Under the pieces are notes generated by a model. That model was given only the letters and a program-made list of their open reading frames with translations. It had not been told where the DNA came from and did no database searches. Made by a program: the position numbers and the translations under genes. Shown here piece after piece: positions 55,463-64,000 of a stretch of 64,000 nucleotides of DNA; position 1 is the first letter of the stretch; each line of letters begins with the position of its first letter. This stretch comes from Microvirga lupini. GTDB lineage: Bacteria > Pseudomonadota > Alphaproteobacteria > Rhizobiales > Beijerinckiaceae. The DNA lies in the NCBI RefSeq assembly GCF_014191055.1, contig NZ_JACHWB010000004.1, positions 62,001-126,000 on the forward strand. Direction: 5' to 3'.

Positions 55463-56545
55463 GTGATCGGAGCCGGGGTTGTTGGCCTCGCCGTCGCGCG
55501 CGCGCTGGCCCTTTGCGGTCACAGTGTGATCGTGGCGGAATCCACCGGCGGTATCGGCAACGGCGTGTCCTCGCGCAACAGCGAGGTCATCCACGCCGGG
55601 ATGTACTACCCGTCCGGCTCGCTGCGCGCCCGCCACTGCGTCGAGGGGCGACGCAGGCTCTACGCCTTCTGCGAGAGCCACGGCGTGCCGCACGCCAAAT
55701 GCGGCAAGCTCATCGTGGCCACCAACGATCTCGAACAGGCCAAGATCGAGGGCATCTACGAGCAGGGGCTGGCGAACGGCGTCGAGGGCCTCTCATTCCT
55801 GACGGGCGAGGAGGCGCGGCGGCTTGAGCCGAACCTCTCCTGCACCGGCGCGGTGCTATCAGGTGAGACCGGGATCATCGACAGCCACGCATTGATGCTG
55901 GCGCTGCAGGGTGATCTGGAGGATGCGGGTGGCGTCATCGCCTTCCATGCCCCGGTCGAGCGCATCATGCGAAGCGGCGCGGGCTGGAATGTGCAGGTCG
56001 GCGGCGCGGAAGCGACAGAGATGACGGTTGATGCTGTCGTCAACGCAGCCGGTCTCGGTTCGCAGGCGCTCGCCCGCGCGACGGAGGGCTATCCAGCGGA
56101 GCGCGTGCCGCCGCTCGTGCTGGCCAAGGGCAATTATTTCGGCTGCCTCGGCAGGCCCGCCTTCTCGCGCCTGATCTATCCAGCCCCCGTCGACGGGGGG
56201 CTGGGCACCCATGTGACGCTGGACCTTGCCGGCCGAATGCGTTTCGGCCCGGATGTGGAATGGATCGACAGGGAGGTTTACGAGGTCGATCCCCAGCGGG
56301 CCGAGAGCTTCTACGCCTCGATCCGCCGCTACTGGCCGGGGCTGCCTGACGGAGCGCTCGTTCCCGATTACGCCGGCATCCGCCCGAAGCTCACCGGGCC
56401 GGGCGAGAAGGCCGCCGACTTCATGATCGACGGCCCGGCGGAGCATGGACTGTCCGGGCTCGTCCATCTCTTCGGCATCGAGAGCCCGGGGCTGACGTCG
56501 TGTCTGTCGCTGGCCGAGGATGTGGCGGGGAGGTTGAGCCCTTAG
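55463..56545 (+). CDS. FAD-dependent oxidoreductase (DAO family, L-2-hydroxyglutarate oxidase-like)
   Basis: A 360-residue flavoprotein from the first GTG. The nucleotide loop VIGAGVVGLAVARALALCG opens the protein. GIGNGVSSRNSEVIHAGMYYP, GETGIIDSHALMLAL, VVNAAGLGSQALA and ESPGLTSCLSLAEDVA are typical of the LhgO/DAO group that oxidises L-2-hydroxyglutarate to 2-oxoglutarate. The start is uncertain. The GTG at 55463 cuts off the first beta strand (IDVLV), and GGGAGG at 55440-55445 would fit translation from the in-frame ATC at 55451. No ATG lies between. It follows the ABC ATPase gene by 51 bp. Confidence 0.85.
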   Translation: MIGAGVVGLAVARALALCGHSVIVAESTGGIGNGVSSRNSEVIHAGMYYPSGSLRARHCVEGRRRLYAFCESHGVPHAKCGKLIVATNDLEQAKIEGIYEQGLANGVEGLSFLTGEEARRLEPNLSCTGAVLSGETGIIDSHALMLALQGDLEDAGGVIAFHAPVERIMRSGAGWNVQVGGAEATEMTVDAVVNAAGLGSQALARATEGYPAERVPPLVLAKGNYFGCLGRPAFSRLIYPAPVDGGLGTHVTLDLAGRMRFGPDVEWIDREVYEVDPQRAESFYASIRRYWPGLPDGALVPDYAGIRPKLTGPGEKAADFMIDGPAEHGLSGLVHLFGIESPGLTSCLSLAEDVAGRLSP

Positions 56546-56553
56546 GATTTCCG

Positions 56554-56699
56554 CTGTCATTCCGGGACAAGCGAAGCGAGAGCCCGGAATCCATAACCAC
56601 TACGCTTCAAGAAAGAGCGATGAGCGATACGCTTCTTCCTGCACCGTTAGCGTTTACGGATTCCGGGCTCGGCTCTTTCGAGCCGCCCTGGAATGACAG
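56554..56699. repeat. Long palindromic intergenic repeat (family B) between convergent genes
   Basis: Outer arms CTGTCATTCC and GGAATGACAG (56690-56699) are exact complements; inner GCCCGGAATCC and GGATTCCGGGC also pair. It spans about 146 bp, nearly the whole gap between the oxidoreductase and the antiporter gene. Confidence 0.75.
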
Positions 56700-56708
56700 T
56701 GGTGCGCT

Positions 56709-58115
56709 TCACCCCCTGAAGAACAGCAGCGTGATCAGCAGGAAGGTCGGGATCAGGATCGCGCCCGACCAGAGCAGATAGCCGAAGAAGCTCGGCATCT
56801 TCACGCCGCCCTCGCGGGCAATGGCATAGACCATGAAGTTGGGCGCGTTGCCGATATAGGAGTTGGCGCCCATGAACACCGCGCCGGCCGAGATGGCCGC
56901 CAGCGTCATGGCGCCGGCTGTCATCAGCTGCTGCGGGTTGCCGCCGGCAAGTTCGAAGAAGACGAGATAAGTCGGCGCGTTGTCGAGGAACGACGAGAGG
57001 CCGCCGGTCAGCCAGAAATAAGCTGCGTTGTTGGCGCTGCCGTCGGGGTTGGACACGAGGGCAACCAGCGGTGCGAAGGCACCGTTGGCGCCGGCCTTGA
57101 GCATGGCGAGCACGGGGATGATCGCGATGAAGATGCCGGCAAAGAGCTTCGCCACCTCCTTGATCGGCCCCCAGGAGAAGCCGTTCTCGGCGCGGTTGGC
57201 CTTGGGTGTCACTTTCAGCGAAATGATCGTCACGGCGATCATGATGAGATCGCGCAACGCATTCGCCAGCTCGATCTCCGTGCCGAGCACCGTCATGCGC
57301 CCAAGATCCGTGGTAGCGCTCATGAGGATGGCCGCGATGATGATGAAGATCAGCAGGAAGTTGAAGCCGCCGATGACGCGCACCGGGTTGTCCGGTGTCG
57401 GATCGGGGCGCATGCGGCCTTCCCGGCGGTAGATCACCAGATCGATGACGAAGAACAGGGCGAGCAGGAGGGCGCTGGCGAACAGGGTTTCCGGGAACAG
57501 GTGGGTGGTGGTCCAGAAGAAGTCGACGCCGCGCAGGAAGCCGAGGAAGAGCGGCGGGTCGCCGAGCGGCGTGAGCGAGCCGCCGATATTCGACACCAGG
57601 AAGATGAAGAACACGATCACATGCACGTTGTGCTGGCGGTCGTCATTGGCGCGCATCACCGGCCGGATCATCACCATGGAGGCGCCGGTGGTGCCGATGA
57701 AGCTCGCCAGCACCGTGCCGATGCCGAGAAGGATCGTGTTGGTGCCCGGTGCGCCGTGAATGTTGCCGCGCACGAGAATCCCGCCTGCCACCGTGAACAG
57801 GGCGAGCAGGAGCAGGATGAACGGGATGTATTCGAGCAAGGCCGTGTGGGCCAACGCATGGACCGCCGTCATTGGCCCGAAGGCAAGCGCCATGGGGACC
57901 AGCACCAGCAGGCCCCAGAGGCCTGCGATCTTGCCCTGGTGATGCTCCCAGAAATGCGGCGCCAGCAGCGGGAAGAGGGCGATGGACAGCAGGATGCCCA
58001 CAAAGGGCAGGGCCCAGACGAAGCCGAGGCTCGCCCCATCGAACTCGGCCGCAAAGGCTGCCTGCGGCAGGAGGGTCAGGGCGGCGGCGAGCGTCAGGCT
58101 CAGAGGGCGAAGCAT
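56709..58115 (-). CDS. Sodium:proton antiporter, ion transporter superfamily (NhaD/CitMHS_2-like)
   Basis: The 468-residue protein has a cleavable-looking N-terminal signal (SLTLAAALTLLPQAAFA) and about 11-12 membrane segments. Family features are SFIGTTGASMVMIRPVMRAN, SNIGGSLTPLGDPPLFLGFLRG, LTGGLSSFLDNAPTYLVFFEL and FMGANSYIGNAPNFMVYAIA. Such proteins move Na+ against H+ or carry organic anions; the Asp-Asn-rich loops in the two half-repeats are the likely ion sites. The exact substrate is uncertain. Confidence 0.85.
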   Translation of the reverse strand: MLRPLSLTLAAALTLLPQAAFAAEFDGASLGFVWALPFVGILLSIALFPLLAPHFWEHHQGKIAGLWGLLVLVPMALAFGPMTAVHALAHTALLEYIPFILLLLALFTVAGGILVRGNIHGAPGTNTILLGIGTVLASFIGTTGASMVMIRPVMRANDDRQHNVHVIVFFIFLVSNIGGSLTPLGDPPLFLGFLRGVDFFWTTTHLFPETLFASALLLALFFVIDLVIYRREGRMRPDPTPDNPVRVIGGFNFLLIFIIIAAILMSATTDLGRMTVLGTEIELANALRDLIMIAVTIISLKVTPKANRAENGFSWGPIKEVAKLFAGIFIAIIPVLAMLKAGANGAFAPLVALVSNPDGSANNAAYFWLTGGLSSFLDNAPTYLVFFELAGGNPQQLMTAGAMTLAAISAGAVFMGANSYIGNAPNFMVYAIAREGGVKMPSFFGYLLWSGAILIPTFLLITLLFFRG

Positions 58116-58288
58116 GTTTTAAGGTCCCCAGCAGCCGGCGACCGGCTCGTTCTTCAAGATTTAAGAACAGCTTTTAGGGGAACGGATTCGCGCCTGCAAC
58201 GGCGTGGCCGTTAACCGGCTATTCACCATAAGTCAAAGATAGTACAACATCGTTACAAAGCCTTGCTGTGCCGGGGGTGCTGAAACCG

Positions 58289-59077
58289 ATGTGCCGCTTT
58301 CTCGCGTATCGGGGAGAACCGATCTTCCTCGACGAACTCGTTTGTGCCCCGGCCCACTCGCTGGTGCACCAGTCGCTGCACGCGGTCGAGGCCAAGACCG
58401 GCACGAACGGGGACGGATTCGGCATCGGCTGGTACGGGGAGCGCCCGGAGCCCGGCGTCTACCGGGAGGTCCGCCCGGCTTGGTCCGACGAGAACCTGCG
58501 CAGCCTGTGCGAACAAGTGCGCTCGAAGCTCTTCTTCGCCCATGTGCGCGCCTCGACCGGCACCTCGACCACGCGGGCGAACTGCCACCCCTTCACCCAT
58601 GGCCGCTACCTGTTCATGCATAACGGCCAGATCGGCGGCTACGGGCGCATCAAGCGCCGCCTCGAAGCCCTGATCCCGGACGAACTCTACGACCGGCGCC
58701 TCGGCACCACGGACTCGGAGGCGATCTTCCTCACGGCCCTTGCCCGTGGCCTGGCCGAGGAGCCGGTGAAGGCCATGGCCCGGACGCTGAAGCTGGTGCG
58801 CGGCCTGATGGATGAAGCCGGCATACAGGAGGCCCTGCGCTTCACCGCGGCCTTCACGGACGGCGAGAACCTCTGGGCGTATCGCTGGGCCTGCGATGCC
58901 AAGCCGCCGACTCTCTATTTCCGCGAGGACAAGGGGAACCTGCTGATCGTCTCCGAGCCCATCGACGACAAGACCCGGGGCTGGCGCGAGGTGCCCAAGG
59001 GCTGCAGCCTCGTGGCCAAGGGTGATGGCGTCACGGTCGAATGCCTGAACGAGGCCATGGGCCGCCTGGCGGCCTGA
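58289..59077 (+). CDS. Class II glutamine amidotransferase
   Basis: The 262-residue Ntn hydrolase starts MCRFLAYRGEPIFLDEL, putting the nucleophile Cys directly after Met. GDGFGIGWYG, FFAHVRASTGTSTTRANCHPF, FMHNGQIGGYGRIKRRLE and TTDSEAIFLTAL are typical of the YafJ/EgtC group. EgtC removes glutamate in ergothioneine synthesis; no other egt gene is here, so the role stays open. I placed the start at 58289 since the upstream frame (from 58268) would bury the catalytic Cys. Confidence 0.9.
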   Translation: MCRFLAYRGEPIFLDELVCAPAHSLVHQSLHAVEAKTGTNGDGFGIGWYGERPEPGVYREVRPAWSDENLRSLCEQVRSKLFFAHVRASTGTSTTRANCHPFTHGRYLFMHNGQIGGYGRIKRRLEALIPDELYDRRLGTTDSEAIFLTALARGLAEEPVKAMARTLKLVRGLMDEAGIQEALRFTAAFTDGENLWAYRWACDAKPPTLYFREDKGNLLIVSEPIDDKTRGWREVPKGCSLVAKGDGVTVECLNEAMGRLAA

Positions 59078-59093
59078 GTTTACGTTCAAGATA

Positions 59094-59119
59094 AAAGGCC
59101 CCGACGGATCGGGGCCTTT
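59094..59119. terminator. Bidirectional terminator between amidotransferase and nuclease genes
   Basis: AAAGGCCCC and GGGGCCTTT enclose an 8-nt loop. The plus strand continues TTTCGG and the minus strand TTTTATC, so it can end both convergent genes. Confidence 0.82.
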
Positions 59120-59147
59120 CGGTGTGGCTGGGCTTGGCGTCAGCCGC

Positions 59148-62100
59148 TCAGATCACGAAGAAGTCGTCGAACGTGAGGGTGGTCTTGTTGACGATCGTGG
59201 CGATCTTCACCTGCGCCTTCGAGCCCGTTCCGTCCTGATCGTAGTAGAGCGAGCCGGTCTTCTTGTCATAGACGATCCGGTCCTCGCGATCCTGCGCCTT
59301 GGTGCCGGTCACGAACATGTCGCTCTTGAACTTTTTCGGCTTCGACAGGGAGCCGGATCCCAGCTTGGTGAACACCGCGTTGTCCAGGTAGAAGCTGTCG
59401 TCCTGACGGCGGAAGTCATAGATCCTATCGACATTCGTGCTCTTGTTCAGCCTTGTGTCGAATACGAATATGTCCCTGCCCGAACCGCCATACAGAAGGT
59501 CATTGCCCAGGCCGCCGTACAGTTGGTCGTTCCCAGAGGACGTCTCGATCATGTCGTTGCCGAGTCCGCCAAATGCCTTGTTGGCTCCTCCACTACCTGT
59601 GATCGTGTTGGCGAGGCTGTTGCCCGTCAGCGCCAGGGCTGCCGTGCCGTTGGCGATGAGGTTCTCAACATCTCCGCTTAGAGTGAAGCTGATCGAGGTT
59701 ACCACGGTGTCGTTGCCGCTGCCTCCGATCACGCCATCGCCAGCATCGTCGACATAGAAGATGTCGTCGCCTGCGCCGCCGTCCATGGCATCTGCCCCAA
59801 GGCCGCCATCGATGACGTTCGCTCCAGCATTGCCGGTAAGCGCATCCGCAACGCGCGAACCCAGCAGGTTCTCGATGGAATTATAGGTGTCTCCTGCCGC
59901 CTCTCCGGTGTTGCCGCCCGGTGCTGCAAGGCTTGCCCGCACGCCCGTGATCGCTCCATCATAGGAAGCCCAGTCGATCCCCTGTCCGCCGAAGAGGCCG
60001 TCCGCCCCGAGCCCGCCTATGAGAACGTCATTGCCGGCGTCGCCTTGCAGATAATCGCGACCGGCACCGCCATTCATGACATTGTTGCCGCCGCTCCCGA
60101 GCAGCGCATTGCTGCCATCGGTGCCGAAAACTGCGGAATTGCCAGCGGCAGCACGCGTGATCTGGAAGGTCGAGCGGGCGACCAGGGCATCGTGGTCGCT
60201 CGCCCGCTGCTCCACGTCGAACTCGGAGTTGATGCGCAGGATGTCCAAAGCTTCCATGCGGTTCCGCATGGAAGCTGAGACATAGATGTGATCGAGCGAC
60301 TGGGAGTTGCCCTCATAGATATAATCGGTACGGTCGCGCGGATCAGCGATGAACTCTTCCGCCATGTTCCAGAGAACCTGATTTCCGTCAGCCGTCCCAT
60401 CGAGAGTCTTGAGCGGGTTGCTCCACGCGAAGTCGTTGAGGTCCCCGAGAACGACGATGTTCGCATTCGCGTTGATCCCTAAAAGGCGATCGACCTCAGC
60501 ATTAAGAATTTTCGTCTGTTCAATGCGCTGTGCCTCCGTGTAGAGCACAGGCGGCTGAGTGGGGCCGAAGATGCCGTCGTCCTCGCCCTTCGAGTTCAGG
60601 TGGTTATTGATGAAGGTATACTCTTCCTCATTGAACCTGAAGGTGGCGACAAGAGGCTTGCGGCTATTCTCGAAAGCATCATTGCCGTCCTTATCTTCAA
60701 TTCGCCTGAGAGAGCCTTGAACCAAGCTGACCCCTGCCTCGGCATTGTAGAGGAAGGCTTGGCGAATATTGCCTCCAGGCGCTCCGCCGTCCTTTCCGTC
60801 CTCCGGATTGAGGTAGGCGAATGAGTAGCGCGGGCCTCCTGCCTTGACGATTTCGTCAACGAGCTTCTGCAGGGTCTTCTTCGCGTCGACGACACCGTTG
60901 TTGGTGGTGCCGCTGTCGTCCTGAAGCTCCTGCAAAGCCAGAACATGCGGGGAGCCCATGTTCTTGACGATCTGGGCCGCGAGCTTGGCGAACTGGCCAC
61001 CGTCCACGTCGGCATCGCCGTCATTGTCGTTGATGTCGAGGTTCTCGACATTGTAGTTGCCGAACGATAGGAAGAACTCGTTCCAAGCCGTGACCCCGGT
61101 TGTTTCCGCCTGAAGCGTCGATTGTGCCGTTACCGTAGGAGTCTCGCCGATCAGCACCTCATAGTTGTCGAAGCCATAGGACATGATGCCGGTGATGGCG
61201 GCAAGCCTCGCGCCGACATCAACCATCGGCATGTTGAGGGAGTCGCGGATGTTGTCGAACTGGATGCGCTCCGGATTGAAGTCCGATGAGGTCGCAGATA
61301 AGCCGCCACGGCCGTTGAGGCTCGCCGGGTCATAGGCGCCTTCGATGACCGTGTAGATTTCGCCGAAGTTGTTCGTCGCACCGACAACGCGAGTTGGCTC
61401 AACGGTGACGCGCATCCCTTCCAGGGCTTCATAGAACTTGATGGCATCCGCGACGGAACCTGTGGGCGGCTTGATCCCGTTCGGTCCGATGAGAATCGCC
61501 TCCGGGAGGGCATTGTCCTTGTCGATGACAGAAACCGACACAGGACTCGAACTGCTGACCTGGGTAATCTGCGTCAGCCCGAAATACTCGTCCACCTTTC
61601 CACTGACCACAACCTCATCGCCGACCTCGACATTGGGGGTCCAGTTCTGCCCCATATAGACGAAGATGCCGTCTGAAGTTCCAGCGTTGCCATCCCCCTG
61701 GGCATCCTGGATGAAGAAGCCGCGGGTGGTGCCGGTCATCTGGATTCCGGTGATGATACCCGTGGTGGTGACGGTCTGGCCTTTCAGCAGGGACTCGCCC
61801 TGGGCGTTCTGAGTCTGGATCTGGTAGATCCGGTCAAAATCATCGGCGATGATGCGCCCATTGGCGACTGCCGTACCGAGAACGCTGCCGCTGCTCGGGT
61901 TGGACAAGGTCACCGAGAAGCTCTCGTTGCGCTCCTTGAGCGTATCGCCCTTGACCCGGATCTCGATCGTCTTGGTGGTCTCTCCCGCGGCGAACGTAAC
62001 CGTGCCCTCAATCGGGTCCACGAAGTCGTCGCTCGTCGCGCCGCCGCTGCCGCCAAGCCCCGTGAGATCGTAATCGATCGAGGCCGCTTCCCCTATCGAG

Positions 62101-63446
62101 TTGGTGCGGGTCACGGTGAAGGTGAACACCGTCTCGCCCGTATCGCCTTCGGTCTTGACGGTGTCCGTTGCGGCGATGGAGAAGCTCTGAGGGAGATCGT
62201 CGTTCTCGATGGTGCCGTTCGCAGTGGCATTCTGGATCTGCACTCCGGTCTTGTCGGTGCTGATGCGGACTCCAAACAGCTCGTCGGCCTCAAACCGCAC
62301 ATCGCCAGTAACCTGAATCTGGATCACGGCCTCGGTCTGGCCGTTAGCGAAGGTCACTGTGCCTGTGGTCGCGCCGAAGTCGTCGGGAGTCAGGCCGTTT
62401 TGGCCAAGACCCTCGATGGACCAAGCGACATCGGTCGTCCCGGCGCCATTCTGGCGGGTGACGGTGAAGGTGTAGATGGTGGAGCCCGGGCCATTGCCCT
62501 CTGCCTGGACGGCGTTGGTGGCGGCGATGGAAAGGATCTCGTCCGTGGTCGTGTCGTCGTTGTCGATCTGACCTTCCGCCGTGCCGGTGGCGATGGTCGC
62601 GCCGTTCGGATCTGACAGGGTGACCGAGAAGGTCTCGTCCGTTTCGAAATCCGTGTCCGCTTTCACACGAATCGTGATCGTCGCCGTTGTCTCATTCTCG
62701 GCGAAAGTGACCGTGCCGGTGAGGGGACCGTCGAAATCGTCAAGGGTCGCCTGGCCTGGAACCAACGTCCAGGTAGCGGTTGGTGAGCCCGTGGTCGATG
62801 AGCGCGTAACCGTAAACGTGAACTCGGTCGTCCCATCACTGCCTTCAGCCTTGTCGGCGCTTGTCGCAGCGATGGAGAGGGTCGGGAGAGGAGCGATGAA
62901 CGTCTGACCTGCATTGAGGCTGTTGGACGTATTAGTCGACGCTACTGTCCAGGTGTTGAAGTCGCTCGAAGTTCTGCCCGTTCCAGCTCTCTGGATTGAT
63001 CCACCGACTGCCCCGGTGCCGTCTTCGATCACATCAATTCTCGTGCTGGTATAGGCAACCTCGTTATAAATAACCGCCATGACCTGACCGGCAGCGCCTT
63101 CATAGCTGATGAACTCGACGATTTTCCCATCCTGATCCACGAGAGCGAAACCATCCGGCTCTGGCGTGCTCGCACTGCCTCCGTTCTGGAAGCTGACGGT
63201 GCTGCTACCTGTTACAGGAGTAAACTGCGATGCGGTGAAGCTGAAGAATCCGTGGCCAGTGCCGGTCGCATCGCTGATGGTGCCAGTCAGATCTAATGAA
63301 GCATATGGCGCATTGCCGTTCCCATTGAAGGCAATGATCTTCCAACCTGTGAGATTCGTGCCAGCGAGACCCGCAATCTCGATGAACTCTCCCGAATCCG
63401 TACCGACATTGTCATAGTGGAACTCGTTGATCCAGACATTCGCCAT
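59148..63446 (-). CDS. Secreted RTX endonuclease/exonuclease/phosphatase-family nuclease with Calx-beta repeats
   Basis: This 1432-residue modular protein has a lamin-tail-like domain (1-175, VWINEFHYDNVGTDSGEFIEIAG) and three Calx-beta repeats (about 188-298, 303-418, 421-537). An OB-fold segment follows (about 540-780, GIITGIQMTGTTRGFFIQDA), then an EEP nuclease (about 790-1095) with NYNVENLD, LALQELQDD, INNHLNSKG, VVLGDLNDF, LDHIYVS and the catalytic SDHDAL. The C-terminus has RTX calcium repeats (GGLGNDLLYGGSGRDIFVF) and no signal peptide, which points to type I secretion. The layout resembles ExeM/NucH-type extracellular DNases. GAGGGA precedes the ATG. The secretion genes are not in the window. 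Confidence 0.92.
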   Translation of the reverse strand: MANVWINEFHYDNVGTDSGEFIEIAGLAGTNLTGWKIIAFNGNGNAPYASLDLTGTISDATGTGHGFFSFTASQFTPVTGSSTVSFQNGGSASTPEPDGFALVDQDGKIVEFISYEGAAGQVMAVIYNEVAYTSTRIDVIEDGTGAVGGSIQRAGTGRTSSDFNTWTVASTNTSNSLNAGQTFIAPLPTLSIAATSADKAEGSDGTTEFTFTVTRSSTTGSPTATWTLVPGQATLDDFDGPLTGTVTFAENETTATITIRVKADTDFETDETFSVTLSDPNGATIATGTAEGQIDNDDTTTDEILSIAATNAVQAEGNGPGSTIYTFTVTRQNGAGTTDVAWSIEGLGQNGLTPDDFGATTGTVTFANGQTEAVIQIQVTGDVRFEADELFGVRISTDKTGVQIQNATANGTIENDDLPQSFSIAATDTVKTEGDTGETVFTFTVTRTNSIGEAASIDYDLTGLGGSGGATSDDFVDPIEGTVTFAAGETTKTIEIRVKGDTLKERNESFSVTLSNPSSGSVLGTAVANGRIIADDFDRIYQIQTQNAQGESLLKGQTVTTTGIITGIQMTGTTRGFFIQDAQGDGNAGTSDGIFVYMGQNWTPNVEVGDEVVVSGKVDEYFGLTQITQVSSSSPVSVSVIDKDNALPEAILIGPNGIKPPTGSVADAIKFYEALEGMRVTVEPTRVVGATNNFGEIYTVIEGAYDPASLNGRGGLSATSSDFNPERIQFDNIRDSLNMPMVDVGARLAAITGIMSYGFDNYEVLIGETPTVTAQSTLQAETTGVTAWNEFFLSFGNYNVENLDINDNDGDADVDGGQFAKLAAQIVKNMGSPHVLALQELQDDSGTTNNGVVDAKKTLQKLVDEIVKAGGPRYSFAYLNPEDGKDGGAPGGNIRQAFLYNAEAGVSLVQGSLRRIEDKDGNDAFENSRKPLVATFRFNEEEYTFINNHLNSKGEDDGIFGPTQPPVLYTEAQRIEQTKILNAEVDRLLGINANANIVVLGDLNDFAWSNPLKTLDGTADGNQVLWNMAEEFIADPRDRTDYIYEGNSQSLDHIYVSASMRNRMEALDILRINSEFDVEQRASDHDALVARSTFQITRAAAGNSAVFGTDGSNALLGSGGNNVMNGGAGRDYLQGDAGNDVLIGGLGADGLFGGQGIDWASYDGAITGVRASLAAPGGNTGEAAGDTYNSIENLLGSRVADALTGNAGANVIDGGLGADAMDGGAGDDIFYVDDAGDGVIGGSGNDTVVTSISFTLSGDVENLIANGTAALALTGNSLANTITGSGGANKAFGGLGNDMIETSSGNDQLYGGLGNDLLYGGSGRDIFVFDTRLNKSTNVDRIYDFRRQDDSFYLDNAVFTKLGSGSLSKPKKFKSDMFVTGTKAQDREDRIVYDKKTGSLYYDQDGTGSKAQVKIATIVNKTTLTFDDFFVI

Positions 63447-63650
63447 GATGGTCCCTCACGTTACGTCAGCACAAAGCAGCATTTGAAATGCTGTTATGCG
63501 AAACGATGTATTATCTAGGAGGGCCAGTGCTAACGCCCAGGCATGACAGGTATATGAAATGCCAAGCATGCTTTGTTTGGAGAGCCGGCAAAGGTCGGCT
63601 TTCCGCTCAGCTGGATGCAGAACGGTGAGGATCGGGCGATATGAGAGATT

Positions 63651-63935
63651 TCAGGCGTTCAGCCGTCCCATGGGTTGGGCAATGAGGGGCAGGAGCGCGC
63701 CTCTCAAAGCTTCCATCTGCAAGTCCGTCTCGGCCTGGGCGACGCTTTCGTCCGGGGCCTGAAGGGCCCGCAGGCGCGCATTCTCTGCCTCGAGCCGCTC
63801 GTTCTCCGCCATGAGGATCGCTACCTTCTCCTGAGCGATGCGGAGGCGGGCCTGCGCGTCGTTGCGCTCCTCCTCGCGCAGCTGCGCACGGTCGCGCCAG
63901 AGACGGACGGCAACGCTGCCTGCTTCATCACTCAT
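63651..63935 (-). CDS. Small coiled-coil hypothetical protein (94 aa)
   Basis: The 94-residue protein starts MSDEAGSVAVRLWRDRAQLRE. Most of its length is a heptad-rich coiled coil (QARLRIAQEKVAILMAENER, LEAENARLRAL) with many Glu, Ala, Leu and Arg. GAGGAG lies about 7 nt before the ATG. A plus-strand ORF across the same DNA (63675-63983) is its shadow. I recognise no family; an oligomerising adaptor or a MarR/LysR-unrelated accessory are guesses only. Confidence 0.6.
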   Translation of the reverse strand: MSDEAGSVAVRLWRDRAQLREEERNDAQARLRIAQEKVAILMAENERLEAENARLRALQAPDESVAQAETDLQMEALRGALLPLIAQPMGRLNA

Positions 63936-64000
63936 GGCCGGCTCCTCACAGAATTGACGGTTCGTTGCGGAGGGCGATCCTAGCGGCCAGGTCTTAATCG

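Noticed and set aside
58206-58225. Second CtrA-like site (TTAA-N7-TTCA) before the amidotransferase gene
   Set aside because: One base off in the second half-site and no cell-cycle context.

Overview
The window is GC-rich chromosomal DNA from an alphaproteobacterium, almost certainly a Hyphomicrobiales (Rhizobiales) member. A Microvirga- or Methylobacterium-like genus is my best guess, but the sequence does not prove it. Support comes from the gene orders dnaA-rpsT-enoyl-CoA hydratase-mutM//ubiE-ubiB-coaBC-dut, rpsA...sppA-ihfB-lapA...trpF-trpB-trpA-accD-folC and trxA-addA-addB-murU-tsaE/amgK-divL, and from the chvI-chvG-hprK-EIIA-HPr-ahcY block divergent from pckA. Further support comes from a short HPr kinase, a DivL-type kinase and clustered GANTC sites. 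Almost everything is core genome. I found no tRNA, rRNA, CRISPR array, prophage or insertion sequence.

Layout. 1-4.7 kb: the start of a glycosyltransferase, dnaN, dnaA and rpsT on the minus strand. The 0.78 kb dnaA-rpsT gap has a perfect DnaA box, 11 GANTC methylation sites and a 16-bp direct repeat, so it is a candidate origin and/or dnaA control region. 4.8-11.6 kb: a TauE-like permease, enoyl-CoA hydratase and mutM (minus), then ubiE, ubiB, coaBC and dut (plus). 11.6-14.3 kb: an Rrf2 regulator without iron-sulfur cysteines next to cysK, then three small hydrophilic proteins. 14.3-21.8 kb: a GST, typA, an HWE sensor kinase, argG and a DsbA-like isomerase. 22-33.2 kb: rpsA, a DHFR-like protein, sppA, ihfB, lapA, an ornithine cyclodeaminase-like protein, trpF-trpB-trpA-accD-folC, and the oppositely oriented trxA. 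33.3-44.8 kb: a minus-strand operon, divL > tsaE-amgK > murU > addB > addA (> trxA), joining cell-cycle control, tRNA t6A synthesis, peptidoglycan recycling and break repair. 45.2-52.8 kb: ahcY, a partial regulatory PTS (HPr, EIIA, HprK), ChvG/ChvI, and divergent pckA. 52.8-59.1 kb: two FAD oxidoreductases flanking an orphan sugar-type ABC ATPase, an antiporter and a class II glutamine amidotransferase. 59.1-63.4 kb: a 1432-residue RTX-type secreted nuclease. The window ends with a small coiled-coil protein.

The most interesting signals are regulatory. DivL has Tyr in place of the phospho-accepting His, and a perfect TTAA-N7-TTAA CtrA site lies upstream of it, suggesting feedback in the CckA-CtrA circuit. 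A 9+9 inverted repeat upstream of ahcY looks like an S-adenosylhomocysteine-responsive operator. The Rrf2/cysK pair resembles the CymR-CysK arrangement. Several families of palindromic intergenic repeats recur, mostly at transcription-unit ends but once inside the trp operon.
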